Assembly (NCBI RefSeq): GCF_014174375.1
Contig: NZ_JABEQE010000002.1
Location: 62,001 to 126,000 of the forward strand
Reading direction: 5' to 3'
DNA length: 64,000 nt
Origin: Gluconacetobacter asukensis
GTDB lineage: Bacteria; Pseudomonadota; Alphaproteobacteria; Acetobacterales; Acetobacteraceae
A model generated the notes under the pieces. That model was not told the origin of the DNA. It did no database searches and saw only the letters and a list, made by a program, of their open reading frames with translations. Positions 21,659-32,058 of the stretch are shown piece by piece. Both the position numbers and the translations under genes were made by a program. Positions within the stretch are counted from its first letter, which is position 1, and every line of letters starts with the position of its first letter.

Positions 21659-22846
21659 TCAGGACAGATGCGGCAGGTCCAGATAGGCGGCACTCTGCAT
21701 CTCCTCGAGCCGCGAGGCCGTCCGCTCGAAAGCCTGCGCGCCCTCGCCCTTCTGGTAGATCGCATCCGGCTGGTCCTCGGCCGAGGCGAACAGCTTCACC
21801 TTCTGTTCGTACAGCGTATCGACCAGAACGATGAAACGGCGGGCAACATCGAAATTATCGGGTCCCAGACGGGGAATATCGTCAAGCACCAGAGCCGGGA
21901 AGCGCGTGGCCAGGGCCAGGTAGTCGCCCGCGCCCAGCGCCCGCCCGCACAGGTCGGGGAAGATAAAGCGCGCCACCGGGCCGGCCGCGACCGTTACCGC
22001 GAGCTTGCGGCCCATCACCTCCAGCGTCACGGGTCGGATCGGCGCGCCATCGGCCAGGCGCATGAAGAGCGAATCCAGCTCCTGCGTCGCATCCGGGCCG
22101 GGCGGCACGATCCAGGTCGTCATGCCGCGCATGCCGCCGCGACGATAATCGCGCGGCGAGTCCAGGACCACCGTATCGACCTCGCGCTGGATGATCGCGA
22201 TGAAAGGCCGGAAGGCATCTGCCCCCGGCCGGTTCTGGAACAGATCCTGCGGTTCGGTGTTCGAGGTCGCGACCACGACCACGCCGTCGGCAAACAGATA
22301 TTCGAACAGCCGCCCCAGCACCATCGCGTCGGCGATATCGTTCACCTGGAATTCATCGAAACAGAGCAGCCAGGCTTCCTGCGCGATGGCGCGGGCCAGC
22401 GGCGGAATCGGATCGGTCAGCTCCGGGTTCCGACGCTTCATGTCGTGCAGCCGCTTGTGAACATCCTGCATGAAGCGGTGGAAATGCACCCGCATCTTGT
22501 GTTCGACCGGCGCCAGTTCGAAGAACAGGTCCATCAGCATGGTCTTGCCGCGCCCGACCTGCCCGACCATGTAGACCCCGCGCGGACGCGGCGCCTCCGC
22601 CGCGCCGCCATTCAGGCCCAGCCGGGCCTTCAGTCCGCCCAGCAGCCCCTTCGGCGGCGGGCGCCGCACCACGGGGTGATAACCGGGCAGTTCGCGCCAC
22701 AGCCGGTCCAGCCGGGCAGCCGCCTTGGCCTGCTCGGGGTCGCGGGACAGCAGTCCGGCGGCGACCCGTGCCTCGTACGCAGCCAGGGGCCCCGAGCCAG
22801 AGGGCAGATTCAGATCGGATGCGAAGGCTGTCAGCGCGGATTCCAT
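21659..22846 (-). CDS. zapE: ZapE/AFG1-family cell-division ATPase
   Basis: 395 residues. ZapE is a cytosolic P-loop ATPase that binds FtsZ rings late in division in E. coli; the mitochondrial relative AFG1 acts in protein quality control. Walker A is GQVGRGKTML (about residues 100-109), preceded by family motif PRGVYMVG. Walker B is WLLCFDEFQVND, followed by the sensor VVVVATSNTEP. The C-terminal KLFASAEDQPD motif is typical. It sits upstream of odhA on the same strand but with its own terminator between. Confidence 0.94.
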   Translation of the reverse strand: MESALTAFASDLNLPSGSGPLAAYEARVAAGLLSRDPEQAKAAARLDRLWRELPGYHPVVRRPPPKGLLGGLKARLGLNGGAAEAPRPRGVYMVGQVGRGKTMLMDLFFELAPVEHKMRVHFHRFMQDVHKRLHDMKRRNPELTDPIPPLARAIAQEAWLLCFDEFQVNDIADAMVLGRLFEYLFADGVVVVATSNTEPQDLFQNRPGADAFRPFIAIIQREVDTVVLDSPRDYRRGGMRGMTTWIVPPGPDATQELDSLFMRLADGAPIRPVTLEVMGRKLAVTVAAGPVARFIFPDLCGRALGAGDYLALATRFPALVLDDIPRLGPDNFDVARRFIVLVDTLYEQKVKLFASAEDQPDAIYQKGEGAQAFERTASRLEEMQSAAYLDLPHLS

Positions 22847-22978
22847 GATCTATCGCCGATAGCGCCGGCAACGCCTCTCAGCAAGAGCATCCACTCGCCA
22901 AACCGTGTCGTGACAGGCCTGCTCTCCATCTGGTGAACTCCATCGCGGTCCATGACCACACATCAAGGATGTTTCGCG

Positions 22979-23323
22979 ATGATCGACTGGTCCGCCTACC
23001 GCCATTTCCTCGGCCGGGCCGTGCCCGCCTTCGCCGCCCTCTCGCCGGGAACGGTCGAAGGGCTTACGACGCTGGACAATGCCCCCAAGACCACCAACCG
23101 GCTGGACGCCAAGACACGCGAACTGATCGCGCTGGCCGTCGCCGTCACCACACGCTGCGACGGATGCATCGCCGTCCATTCCAAGGCCGCCGTGCAGGCC
23201 GGCGCGACGAAAGAGGATATCGCCGAGGCCCTGGGCGTCGCCGTGGCGCTGAACGCCGGCGCGGCCGCGGTCTATTCCACCCGGGCGCTGGACGCGGCCG
23301 AAAAGGCTGCCGGCGCGGCCTGA
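22979..23323 (+). CDS. Carboxymuconolactone decarboxylase/AhpD-like protein
   Basis: 114 residues from the ATG at 22979, which has AAGGAT upstream; an earlier in-frame ATG at 22952 is possible. The core KTRELIALAVAVTTRCDGCIAVH carries the AhpD-type redox pair Cys60/Cys63 and His67, so it is probably a small peroxidase-like disulfide enzyme rather than a ring-opening decarboxylase. The helical pattern ends ALGVAVALNAGAAAVYSTRAL. It is divergent from zapE and followed by an oxygenase gene in the same direction. Confidence 0.88.
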   Translation: MIDWSAYRHFLGRAVPAFAALSPGTVEGLTTLDNAPKTTNRLDAKTRELIALAVAVTTRCDGCIAVHSKAAVQAGATKEDIAEALGVAVALNAGAAAVYSTRALDAAEKAAGAA

Positions 23324-23429
23324 CGCCCGCGCGGCGGGGCGCGCCGTTCCGCCCCACCTTGATTTCCCGCCGGCTCCGGCACTAGGAATCGGGATGTGGT
23401 CTTCCTCATCCCGATCCCGCGCAGGTTCC

Positions 23430-24077
23430 ATGACCGTCACCACGCCCATCCGTCCCGATTACGCCGCCCTGGAAGCCGCCCGTGTTTCCGACATACCGTT
23501 TGCCCATGTCGTGGTCCGGAATTTCATCCGGCCGGACGACCTGGCGGCGCTGGTGGCCTCGCTGCCCGACCTGTCGTCGGGCGGGTCGTTCCCACCCTCG
23601 GCGCTCACCCTGTCGCCGCTGGCGCAGGGCCTGATCGCGGAGCTGGAAGGGCCCGTGCTGCGCCAGGCGATCGCCCGCAAATTCGCCCTGGACCTGGACG
23701 ACGCGCCGACCATGCTGACCCTGCGTGGCCGCACACGGGCCAAGGACGGGCGCATCCATTGTGATTCCGTGGCCAAGCGCGTGACGGTGCTGCTGTATCT
23801 CAACCCGGCCAGCGAGGCCTGGGCCCGGCAGGAGGGCTGCCTGCGCCTGCTGCGCGGCCCGGACGATGTCGAAGACTACGCGGCCGAGATCCCGCCCGTC
23901 GACGGCACGCTGCTGATCTTCCCCAACGGCCCGACGACCTGGCACGGCCACCGGCAATATGTCGGCCGGCGCTACACGATCCAGCTCAACTATATGGAAA
24001 ACGACGCCAAGGCCCGGAACGAACTGCGCCGCCACCGCCTGTCGGCCCTGGCAAAGCGCCTGTCGCCCGCCGCCTGA
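23430..24077 (+). CDS. 2-oxoglutarate/Fe(II)-dependent oxygenase superfamily protein
   Basis: 215 residues from the ATG at 23430. The jelly-roll core shows iron ligands His110-x-Asp112 in RIHCDSVAKRVTVLLYLN, a distal histidine at 172 or 174 in TTWHGH, and a 2-oxoglutarate-binding arginine near 181 in GRRYTIQLNYM. A small domain precedes it (IPFAHVVVRNFIRPDDLAAL). The substrate cannot be told; prolyl-hydroxylase-like and small-molecule types share this layout. In-frame codons back to 23394 look non-coding (serine/arginine-rich). Confidence 0.82.
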   Translation: MTVTTPIRPDYAALEAARVSDIPFAHVVVRNFIRPDDLAALVASLPDLSSGGSFPPSALTLSPLAQGLIAELEGPVLRQAIARKFALDLDDAPTMLTLRGRTRAKDGRIHCDSVAKRVTVLLYLNPASEAWARQEGCLRLLRGPDDVEDYAAEIPPVDGTLLIFPNGPTTWHGHRQYVGRRYTIQLNYMENDAKARNELRRHRLSALAKRLSPAA

Positions 24078-24203
24078 TCCGCGCCGCCCGATCCGCGCCG
24101 GGCCTCGGCCCTGATTCTGACATGATCTGCGCCGATCATCCTGACATGAAACAGGATTCGGCCCACCATGGCCGAACTGACTTTAGATTATAGGAGTCCC
24201 GTC

Positions 24204-24590
24204 ATGCGGGTCCGCACACTCCCTCTTCTGATCGCCGGCATCCTGCTGGCCGGTGCCACGCCGATCGCAGCCTCGGCGCCTGCCCTGGCGGAGCACTGGG
24301 ATCGTGGCCGCCACGACCATGGCTGGCACGGTCACGGGCCGGACCGTGGCTGGAACCGGGGCGGCGGTCCCGGCTGGCGCGGCGATGACCGGGGCTATCG
24401 TCGTGGCCCCGGCGTCGGTGCCGCCATCGGTGCCGGTGTCGCCGGCCTGGCGGTGGGCGCGCTGATCGGCGGGGCGCTGGCCTCGCAGGCCGCGCCACCG
24501 CCGGCCGCCTATTATCCGCCTCAGCCGGAACCGCCGCCGCCTCCGCCGGCTTATTATCCGCAGGCGTCCTATGGCGCGCCGCCTTACTGA
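24204..24590 (+). CDS. Small exported His/Gly-rich protein with glycine-zipper segment
   Basis: 128 residues; the ATG at 24204 has GGAG upstream. A signal peptide (MRVRTLPLLIAGILLAGATP, cut near ALA-E) is followed by a His/Asp/Gly/Arg-rich stretch (HWDRGRHDHGWHGHG). A glycine-zipper (GAAIGAGVAGLAVGALIGGALA) could insert in a membrane, and the tail is rich in Pro and Tyr. This resembles the many small glycine-zipper envelope proteins of proteobacteria. Metal binding by the histidines is possible but unproven. Just upstream, CTGACATGA occurs twice (24117 and 24141). Confidence 0.65.
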   Translation: MRVRTLPLLIAGILLAGATPIAASAPALAEHWDRGRHDHGWHGHGPDRGWNRGGGPGWRGDDRGYRRGPGVGAAIGAGVAGLAVGALIGGALASQAAPPPAAYYPPQPEPPPPPPAYYPQASYGAPPY

Positions 24591-24650
24591 ACCCGCCCGC
24601 CTGACACGCCCGGCCCGTTCAGCCCCATGATTTCCCGGAGACCTCCGTCC

Positions 24651-25130
24651 ATGACCGTCCGCCGGTTACCCCTCATCGCCGCCCTTGCCCTGCTGACCAC
24701 GCCCGCGCTGGCGGCGCCCGACACCACGGCCCCGACCGCCACCGCCGCCCCGGGCTCGGCCGTTCCCGTCCACACGCCGCACGATCCCTCGCCGGACCAG
24801 CTCGAAGCCCATATCGCAACGCTGCATCAGCAACTGGGCATCACCCCGGCGCAGGACAGCGCGTGGAATGCCTTCGCGCAGGTGATGCGCGACAATGCGG
24901 CACGCTTCCATGACACGATCGAGCAGCGCCGCGCCAAGCTGGCGACCCTGAGCGCGCCCGACAACATGCAATCCTATGCCGACCTGATCACCCAGCGCGC
25001 GCAGGACCTGCAGTCGCTGAACATGGCGTTCCGCACGCTCTATAACGGACTGAGCGACGCACAGAAGAAAACCGCCGACACCCTGTTCCGTCAGTCGGAC
25101 AACCACCCGAAACAGGCTGCCGCGCACTAA
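24651..25130 (+). CDS. Spy/CpxP-like LTxxQ periplasmic protein
   Basis: 159 residues from the ATG at 24651 with GGAG upstream. Signal peptide MTVRRLPLIAALALLTTPALA, then a Thr/Ala/Pro linker and a helical domain: LHQQLGITPAQDSAWNAFAQVM is a variant of the LTxxQ motif of Spy/CpxP, followed by a charged helix and LNMAFRTLYNGLSDAQKKTADTLF. Such proteins are small periplasmic chaperones or stress sensors. It follows the glycine-zipper gene by 60 bases and may be expressed with it. It is convergent with zwf. Confidence 0.78.
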   Translation: MTVRRLPLIAALALLTTPALAAPDTTAPTATAAPGSAVPVHTPHDPSPDQLEAHIATLHQQLGITPAQDSAWNAFAQVMRDNAARFHDTIEQRRAKLATLSAPDNMQSYADLITQRAQDLQSLNMAFRTLYNGLSDAQKKTADTLFRQSDNHPKQAAAH

Positions 25131-25133
25131 GCG

Positions 25134-25246
25134 TTCAGGGCTCTGCCCTGAAACCCGCCAAAGGGCATTGCCCTTTGGAAACCATTCGATATCAACGCAT
25201 TGGGATGCAGGGGGCCGCGACCCCTGTCGGGTTCGGGCAGAGCCCG
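25134..25246. repeat. Composite GC-rich hairpin repeat, copy 2
   Basis: Four stems between the convergent LTxxQ gene and zwf: TTCAGGGC/GCCCTGAA (25134-25152), CCAAAGGGC/GCCCTTTGG (25158-25178), CAGGGG/CCCCTG (25208-25226) and CGGGC-AGA-GCCCG (25234-25246). The last two repeat the copy at 14893; the second recurs at 56284. Confidence 0.8.
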
Positions 25247-25251
25247 TCTCT

Positions 25252-26796
25252 TTATGTGCCGTTCAGCGGGTACCAGGCCCGCCCGTCGCGGGCCAGCAGC
25301 GCGTCGGCACCGGCCGGGCCGGTGGCCCCGGCATCGTAGAATTCCAGCCCCTCGGCCGCGTGCCCCCAGGATTGCAGCACCGGATCGACCGCCGTCCAGG
25401 CCGCGTCGATATTGTCGGCCCGCTGGAACAGCGTGGCATCGCCGGTCAGGCAATCATACAGCAGCGTTTCGTACCCCACATTGGGTTGCAGGTCGAACGC
25501 GTCTTCATAACGGAATTTGACCTGCACCCCGGCCAGGTCCATCGCCGGGCCCGGATGTTTGGCGGCCATCTCGATCGTCAGGCCCTGGGCCGGCTGCACG
25601 TTCAGGATCATGCGGTTGGGCGGCAGGCTGTCGGTGGCCGTGCCGCGAAAGATCGCCACCGGCGGCTTCTTGAACTGCACCACCACCTCGGTCCGCCGCC
25701 CGCCCAGCGATTTGCCCGTCCGCAGGTAGAAGGGCACGCCCGACCAGCGCCAGTTATCGACACACAGCTTCAGCGCCACATAGGTCTCCGTCACGCTGTC
25801 GGGGGCGACACCGGGCGCCGCGCGATAGGCGACGACCGGCTTTCCCTCCACGGTGCCGGCGCGGTACTGGCCGCGCACCGCGTCCTGGGGCCGAACCGGG
25901 CGCACGGACTCGAACAATTGCTCCTTCGCCGTGCGCACCGTCTCGGCCGAGAACGAGGCCGGCGGCTCCATCGCCACCATGGCGAAGAGCTGGAACAGAT
26001 GGTTCGGCACCATGTCGCGCAACGCACCCGTCGGCTCGTAGAAGGCCCCGCGCTGCTCCACGCCGATGGTCTCGGCCGCCGTGATCTGCACATGGTCGAT
26101 ATATTCGTTCCGCCAGAGCGGCTCGAAGATCAGATTGCCGAACCGCATGGCCAGGATGTTCTGAACCGTCTCCTTGCCCAGGAAATGATCGATCCGGTAG
26201 ATCTGCTGCTCGTCCAGCACGCTCAGGACCTGCCGGTTCAGCGCCCGCGCGGTCGCCAGGTCGGAGCCGAACGGCTTCTCGATCACCACGCGGCGGAAGG
26301 TCCCCTCCTGCTGGGCGACCAGCCCCGCCTGCCCCAGCATCTCGACCAGCGGGCCGAAGAAGCGCGACGGCACCGCCAGGTAGAAGACGGCATTGCCCTT
26401 CACCCGCTGCGCCAGCGCCCGCATCTGCTCCAGATCCGCAAAATCGGCCTGCACATAATCCAGCCGGTCGGCAACCCAGTTCCAGGCATCCTGGTCGATG
26501 GTGGGCGTATAGAACTCGCCGTCCGGGTCCTTCGTAAAGTCCTGCATCGTGGCGGCCAGCCCGTCCCGCCAGTCGGCGGCGGTGCCCGCCACGCGATCGA
26601 CGCCCAGCACGCGGAAATCGGCATCCAGCAACTCGCTGCCGGCCAGATTGTACAGTGCCGGGATCAGCAGCCGCTTGGTCAGGTCGCCGCGCGCACCGAA
26701 AATGACCAGCGTGCAGGCCGGCGCCGGCCGGCTGCCCGATGGCGGAATGGCGTGTGCGCTGCGCGCCGGCGACGAAATATCGCGAAAGAACGACAT
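25252..26796 (-). CDS. zwf: Glucose-6-phosphate 1-dehydrogenase
   Basis: 514 residues from the ATG at 26796. Zwf oxidises glucose 6-phosphate to the lactone, the entry to the pentose phosphate pathway that carries most cytosolic sugar flow in acetic acid bacteria. The nucleotide loop is FGARGDLTKRLLIPALYNL (family GxxGDLxxRKL). The substrate site shows RIDHFLGKETVQNILAMRFGN with the catalytic His. The frame is open for 46 further codons upstream, but the first 25 residues from 26796 (MSFFRDISSPARSAHAIPP) already exceed the usual start. No pgl or gnd gene is adjacent. Confidence 0.97.
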   Translation of the reverse strand: MSFFRDISSPARSAHAIPPSGSRPAPACTLVIFGARGDLTKRLLIPALYNLAGSELLDADFRVLGVDRVAGTAADWRDGLAATMQDFTKDPDGEFYTPTIDQDAWNWVADRLDYVQADFADLEQMRALAQRVKGNAVFYLAVPSRFFGPLVEMLGQAGLVAQQEGTFRRVVIEKPFGSDLATARALNRQVLSVLDEQQIYRIDHFLGKETVQNILAMRFGNLIFEPLWRNEYIDHVQITAAETIGVEQRGAFYEPTGALRDMVPNHLFQLFAMVAMEPPASFSAETVRTAKEQLFESVRPVRPQDAVRGQYRAGTVEGKPVVAYRAAPGVAPDSVTETYVALKLCVDNWRWSGVPFYLRTGKSLGGRRTEVVVQFKKPPVAIFRGTATDSLPPNRMILNVQPAQGLTIEMAAKHPGPAMDLAGVQVKFRYEDAFDLQPNVGYETLLYDCLTGDATLFQRADNIDAAWTAVDPVLQSWGHAAEGLEFYDAGATGPAGADALLARDGRAWYPLNGT

Positions 26797-27102
26797 GACG
26801 GGACATCCCCCTGGACAGGCCGCCACCGCATGGACCGGCGGCGGCAACGGACGCATTGCGCCGGATCGACCTGCGCCATCTGACACCCGCATGGTCATCG
26901 TGACAACGCGCGGCGGCGCCATCCGGGCACACAAGCGTGAGACCCGGGGCGTCCCCGAGGCCCGGAATGGGGAAAAACCGCGCCTGACGGCGGCTCTCGC
27001 TTGCGTCAGGCCCGGTCAGGCACTACCTCTCAGCGTCTCCGTTCCGGAGTTTCCAACAGGCCCCCCGGATAGGCCGGGGGCACAGATCAGGGATTGTGTT
27101 CG
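26797..27102. other. Divergent control region between zwf and asd
   Basis: 306 bases, no gene. It must hold both promoters. A GC stem (about GCCCCCCGG / CCGGGGGC, 27060-27081) lies just before the asd ribosome binding site and could affect asd translation. No riboswitch of a class I know is recognised. Confidence 0.45.
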
Positions 27103-28131
<1,029 letters not shown>

Positions 28132-28144
28132 CCCCAAATGCCGC

Positions 28145-28177
28145 GAAACCGGAACGGTTCGACTCCGTTCCGGTTTC
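28145..28177 (+). terminator. Hairpin terminator candidate after asd
   Basis: Perfect 13-bp arms GAAACCGGAACGG (28145-28157) and complement (28165-28177) with a seven-base loop, 13 bases after the asd stop. No T-run follows. Confidence 0.6.
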
Positions 28178-28319
28178 CGCGAACCGGACCCCGACAAGGC
28201 GTCTCGCGACCTCGTGTTCCCCCCTGCGTTGACCGCGCCCTTTCCCCGGCGTAGGACCGAACAGGCACAAGGCGACGGAACAAACCGGAGCCATAATCAG
28301 GGAAATCGACGAGACGACC

Positions 28320-28784
28320 ATGCAGGATGTCCGTGATGCGCTCTATATAGGGCACCGAAGCGACGGAACACTGACCCGGCGACCCATGTCCCCGCATCTC
28401 CAGGTCTATCGCTTCCGCCTCTCCATGTTTCTTTCGATTGCGAACCGGGCAGCCGGCGTTGCGGCGGCGGCTGGGTCCGTGCTCGGCGTCTGCTGGCTGA
28501 ACGCCGCGTCGAAAGGGCCAGAATCCTTCAAGAAGGTTCAGAAGGTCACCCGCAATCCTCTGGGCAAGCTCGCCCTGGCGGGGTGGACGCTGGCGCTGGT
28601 CTATCATTTCGTCGCGGGGCTGCGGCATCTCGCATGGGATGCCGGCTACCGCTTCGAAAAGAAGGAGATCAACGAGGACGGTCCGGTGGCCGTGGGTGTG
28701 ACGGTGGGCGCCACGCTGGTGCTGCTGGCCAGCATCTTCGGCGTCGCCGCCTGTCGTTCCAGAAAGAAGAAGAAGGCATCCTGA
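28320..28784 (+). CDS. sdhC: Succinate dehydrogenase cytochrome b556 subunit
   Basis: 154 residues, one of two membrane anchors of complex II in the inner membrane, binding heme b and ubiquinone. The family start RPMSPHLQVYRF is at about residues 21-32. Three hydrophobic segments follow. The heme ligand region LVYHFVAGLRHLAWDAG is intact. In the quinone-site motif the usual SIxHR reads SIANR, so the histidine is asparagine while serine and arginine remain. The tail ends in a lysine run. It opens the sdhCDAB operon; sdhD starts two bases after its stop. Confidence 0.93.
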   Translation: MQDVRDALYIGHRSDGTLTRRPMSPHLQVYRFRLSMFLSIANRAAGVAAAAGSVLGVCWLNAASKGPESFKKVQKVTRNPLGKLALAGWTLALVYHFVAGLRHLAWDAGYRFEKKEINEDGPVAVGVTVGATLVLLASIFGVAACRSRKKKKAS

Positions 28785-28785
28785 C

Positions 28786-29208
28786 ATGAACGCGTCCCAT
28801 ACGCCGCGCATTGATGTCATGCGCTCCCAGCTGGGTCGGGCCCGTGGCCTCGGCTCGGCCAAGACCGGTGTCGACCATTGGTGGCTGGAACGGATGTCCG
28901 CCGTGGCGCTGGTTCCCCTCTCGGGCTGGTTCGTGCTGCAGGTCCTGCGCCTGGCCGGCGCCGAGCAGCAGGACGTCGTGGAATGGGGCGGCAAGCCCGC
29001 CAATGCCTCGATGCTGCTGGCCCTGATGGTCCTGACCTTCTACCACATGCAGCTGGGCCTGCAGGTCATCATCGATGACTATGTGCATGGCAAGGCGCAC
29101 CTGCCGGCCAGCCTGTTGCTGAAGGGCGCGGCCCTTCTGATCGGGCTGTTCGCGGTGATCGCCGTCCTGAAGCTGGCGCTGGCTCCGTCGACCAAGGCGG
29201 GTGCCTGA
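28786..29208 (+). CDS. sdhD: Succinate dehydrogenase membrane anchor subunit
   Basis: 140 residues. LGSAKTGVDHWWLERMSAVAL is the conserved N-terminal signature, followed by three membrane helices; FYHMQLGLQVIIDDYVH in helix two carries the axial heme histidine and the DY pair near the quinone site. With SdhC it anchors SdhAB to the inner membrane. Spacing of one base to sdhC indicates coupled translation. Confidence 0.94.
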   Translation: MNASHTPRIDVMRSQLGRARGLGSAKTGVDHWWLERMSAVALVPLSGWFVLQVLRLAGAEQQDVVEWGGKPANASMLLALMVLTFYHMQLGLQVIIDDYVHGKAHLPASLLLKGAALLIGLFAVIAVLKLALAPSTKAGA

Positions 29209-29331
29209 TCGGGCACCCCCGGGCGGTGTCCGGGGGGCCGCGAAGCAAGTGACACAGAGGACAGTTCCGGCCCCGGAGCAGCCGCCTAAGGCGCCCATCG
29301 GGCCGGACGAGCATCGGGACACGTCCAAACA

Positions 29332-31143
29332 ATGAACGCGATCACTCTTCCATCATCGAATGCCTACCGCATCATCGACCATGCGTACGACGTCGTCGTC
29401 GTCGGTGCCGGTGGCTCGGGCCTGCGCGCGACGCTGGGCATGGGCGCCGCCGGTCTCAAGACCGCCTGCGTCACCAAGGTCTTCCCCACCCGCAGCCACA
29501 CCGTCGCCGCCCAGGGCGGCATCGGCGCGTCGCTGGGCAACATGGCCGAGGACAATTGGCGCTGGCACATGTACGACACCGTCAAGGGGTCGGACTGGCT
29601 GGGCGACCAGGACGCCATCGAATATATGTGCCGCGAGGCCGTGCCGGCGGTGCAGGAACTGGAACATCTGGGTGTTCCCTTCTCGCGCACCGAAGAGGGC
29701 AAGATCTACCAGCGCCCGTTCGGCGGCCACATGCGCAATTACGGCGAGGCCCCGGTGCCCCGCGCCTGCGCCGCTGCCGACCGCACCGGCCATGCCATCC
29801 TGCACACGCTGTACCAGCAGTGCCTGAAGCATAACGTCGAATTCTTCGTCGAATATTTTGCCATCGACCTGATCATGGACGACGAAGGCGCCTGCCGTGG
29901 CGTCGTCGCCTGGTGCCTGGAAGACGGCACGATCCATCGCTTCCGCGCGCAGACGGTGGTGCTGGCGACCGGCGGCTATGGCCGTGCGTACCAGTCCTGC
30001 ACTTCGGCCCATACCTGCACCGGCGACGGCGGCGGCATGGCGATGCGCGCCGGCGTGCCGACGCAGGACATGGAATTCGTCCAGTTCCACCCCACCGGCA
30101 TCTATCCGGCCGGCTGCCTGCTGACCGAAGGCTGCCGCGGCGAAGGCGGATACCTGACGAACTCGGAAGGCGAGCGCTTCATGGAACGCTACGCGCCGAC
30201 CGCCAAGGATCTGGCGTCGCGCGACGTGGTCTCGCGCTCCATGACCATCGAGATCAACGAAGGCCGTGGCTGTGGTCCGAACAAGGACTACATCATGATG
30301 CATCTGGAGCATCTGGGCGCGGACCTGCTGCATGAGCGCCTGCCCGGCATCTCCGAAACCGCGCGCATCTTCGCCGGTGTCGACGTGACCAAGGAGCCGG
30401 TGCCCGTCCTGCCGACCGTGCATTACAACATGGGCGGCATTCCCACGAACTATCATGGCGAAGTCATCCGCCCCACCGCCGACAATCCCGATGCCGTCGT
30501 CCCCGGCCTGATGGCGGTGGGCGAGGCCGCGTGCGTGTCGGTGCATGGCGCCAACCGCCTGGGCACCAACTCGCTGCTGGATCTGGTCGTGTTCGGCCGC
30601 GCCGCCGCCAAGCGCGCCGCCGAGATCATCAAGCCGCTGGAGACCATCGCGCCGCTGCCGCCCAAGGCCGGCGAGGCCGCACTGGACCGTCTGGACAAGC
30701 TGCGCAACGCCAAGGGCGGCACCCATGTGTCTGCCATGCGCGACACGCTGCAGCGCACGATGCAGAAACATGCTGCCGTGTTCCGCAACTCCAAGAGCCT
30801 CGCGGAAGGTGTCGAGAAGATCAAGGACATCTGGACCGGCGTGCCCGATCTGGAAATCTCGGACCGTTCGCTGATCTGGAACACCGACCTGATGGAAGCG
30901 CTGGAGTTCGAGAACCTGCTGGCCAACGCCACGGTCACGATGGCGGGCGCCGAAGCCCGGCACGAAAGCCGCGGCGCCCAGGCGCACGACGACTATCCCG
31001 ACCGCGACGACAAGGAATGGATGAAGCACACTGTCGCCCATCTGGACGACAAGGGCGGCGTCACCCTGACCTACCGCCCGGTGCATATGAAGACGCTGAC
31101 CGACGAGGTCCAGGTCTTCCCCCCCAAGAAGCGCGTCTACTGA
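29332..31143 (+). CDS. sdhA: Succinate dehydrogenase flavoprotein subunit
   Basis: 603 residues, full length. SdhA oxidises succinate to fumarate with covalent FAD. The FAD loop is [12 protein letters not shown] (residues 23-34), and the flavinylated histidine is His56 in [10 protein letters not shown]. Substrate and capping motifs include [19 protein letters not shown] and [19 protein letters not shown]. The C-terminus ends with the usual TYRPVHM and FPPKKRVY. It is third in the operon, 123 bases after sdhD. Confidence 0.98.
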   Translation: MNAITLPSSNAYRIIDHAYDVVVVGAGGSGLRATLGMGAAGLKTACVTKVFPTRSHTVAAQGGIGASLGNMAEDNWRWHMYDTVKGSDWLGDQDAIEYMCREAVPAVQELEHLGVPFSRTEEGKIYQRPFGGHMRNYGEAPVPRACAAADRTGHAILHTLYQQCLKHNVEFFVEYFAIDLIMDDEGACRGVVAWCLEDGTIHRFRAQTVVLATGGYGRAYQSCTSAHTCTGDGGGMAMRAGVPTQDMEFVQFHPTGIYPAGCLLTEGCRGEGGYLTNSEGERFMERYAPTAKDLASRDVVSRSMTIEINEGRGCGPNKDYIMMHLEHLGADLLHERLPGISETARIFAGVDVTKEPVPVLPTVHYNMGGIPTNYHGEVIRPTADNPDAVVPGLMAVGEAACVSVHGANRLGTNSLLDLVVFGRAAAKRAAEIIKPLETIAPLPPKAGEAALDRLDKLRNAKGGTHVSAMRDTLQRTMQKHAAVFRNSKSLAEGVEKIKDIWTGVPDLEISDRSLIWNTDLMEALEFENLLANATVTMAGAEARHESRGAQAHDDYPDRDDKEWMKHTVAHLDDKGGVTLTYRPVHMKTLTDEVQVFPPKKRVY

Positions 31144-31170
31144 GCGAAGCGGCGGAAAAGGAACGAGACG

Positions 31171-31953
31171 ATGGTCGAATTCAGCCTGCCAAAGAACAGC
31201 ACGATCGGGAAGGGCCGCACCTTCCCGGCCGCGCCCGGTGCCAAGAACGTCAAGCCGTTCCGGATCTATCGCTGGAATCCGGACGATGGCGCCAACCCGG
31301 TGGTCGACACCTATGAGCTCGATCTCGACGCGATCGGCCCGATGGTGCTGGACGCGCTGATCCACATCAAGAACAACGTCGACACGACGCTGACCTTCCG
31401 GCGTTCGTGCCGCGAGGGCATCTGCGGCTCGTGCGCGATGAACATCGACGGCGAGAACACGCTGGCGTGCCTCAAGCCGATCAAGGACGTGAAGGACGCG
31501 GTTTCGATCTACCCGCTGCCGCACATGCCCGTGGTCAAGGACCTGGTCCCCGACCTGAACGGCGCCTATGCCCAGCTCCGCTCGATCGAGCCCTGGCTGA
31601 AGGCCGACACCGCGCCGCCGCCGGATTCCGAGCGCCGCCAGAGCATCGAGGAACGCGAAAAGCTGGACGGGATGTGGGAATGCATCCTGTGCTTCTGCTG
31701 CACGACCTCGTGCCCGTCCTACTGGTGGAACGGCGACCGGTATCTGGGCCCGGCCACCCTGCTGGCGGCCTATCGCTGGATTGCCGACAGCCGTGACGAG
31801 CATACGGGCGACCGGCTGGATGCGCTGGAAGATCCGCTGAAGCTCTATGCCTGCCGCACGATCATGAACTGCACCCAGACCTGCCCCAAGGGCCTGAACC
31901 CGGCAAAGGCGATCGCCCGGATCAAGGAACTGCAGCTGGAACGCAAGGTCTGA
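31171..31953 (+). CDS. sdhB: Succinate dehydrogenase iron-sulfur subunit
   Basis: 260 residues, the electron wire between SdhA and the membrane anchors. The [2Fe-2S] ligands are Cys80, Cys85, Cys88 and Cys100 ([13 protein letters not shown] ... TLAC). The [4Fe-4S] and [3Fe-4S] ligands lie in [16 protein letters not shown] and in [17 protein letters not shown]. Gene order C-D-A-B is the alphaproteobacterial form. A strong terminator follows 42 bases after the stop. Confidence 0.98.
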   Translation: MVEFSLPKNSTIGKGRTFPAAPGAKNVKPFRIYRWNPDDGANPVVDTYELDLDAIGPMVLDALIHIKNNVDTTLTFRRSCREGICGSCAMNIDGENTLACLKPIKDVKDAVSIYPLPHMPVVKDLVPDLNGAYAQLRSIEPWLKADTAPPPDSERRQSIEEREKLDGMWECILCFCCTTSCPSYWWNGDRYLGPATLLAAYRWIADSRDEHTGDRLDALEDPLKLYACRTIMNCTQTCPKGLNPAKAIARIKELQLERKV

Positions 31954-31995
31954 TCCCGATATCCCGTCCCGCCAGGCGGGAGAGATTGACTGAGG

Positions 31996-32033
31996 GGGCG
32001 CCGGATGAGACACATCCGGCGCCCTTTCTTTTT
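31996..32033 (+). terminator. Strong intrinsic terminator of sdhCDAB
   Basis: Perfect 12-bp stem GGGCGCCGGATG / CATCCGGCGCCC (31996-32007, 32013-32024), five-base loop, then TTTCTTTTT. The ATG at 32005, which could be taken as the start of the next gene, lies inside this stem. Confidence 0.95.
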
Positions 32034-32058
32034 GCCCCGACCGAGGAAGCCGCCTGCC

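Noticed and set aside
26797-27102. Amino-acid riboswitch before asd
   Set aside because: Only one short GC stem is visible; no conserved lysine- or SAM-riboswitch core could be recognised by eye.
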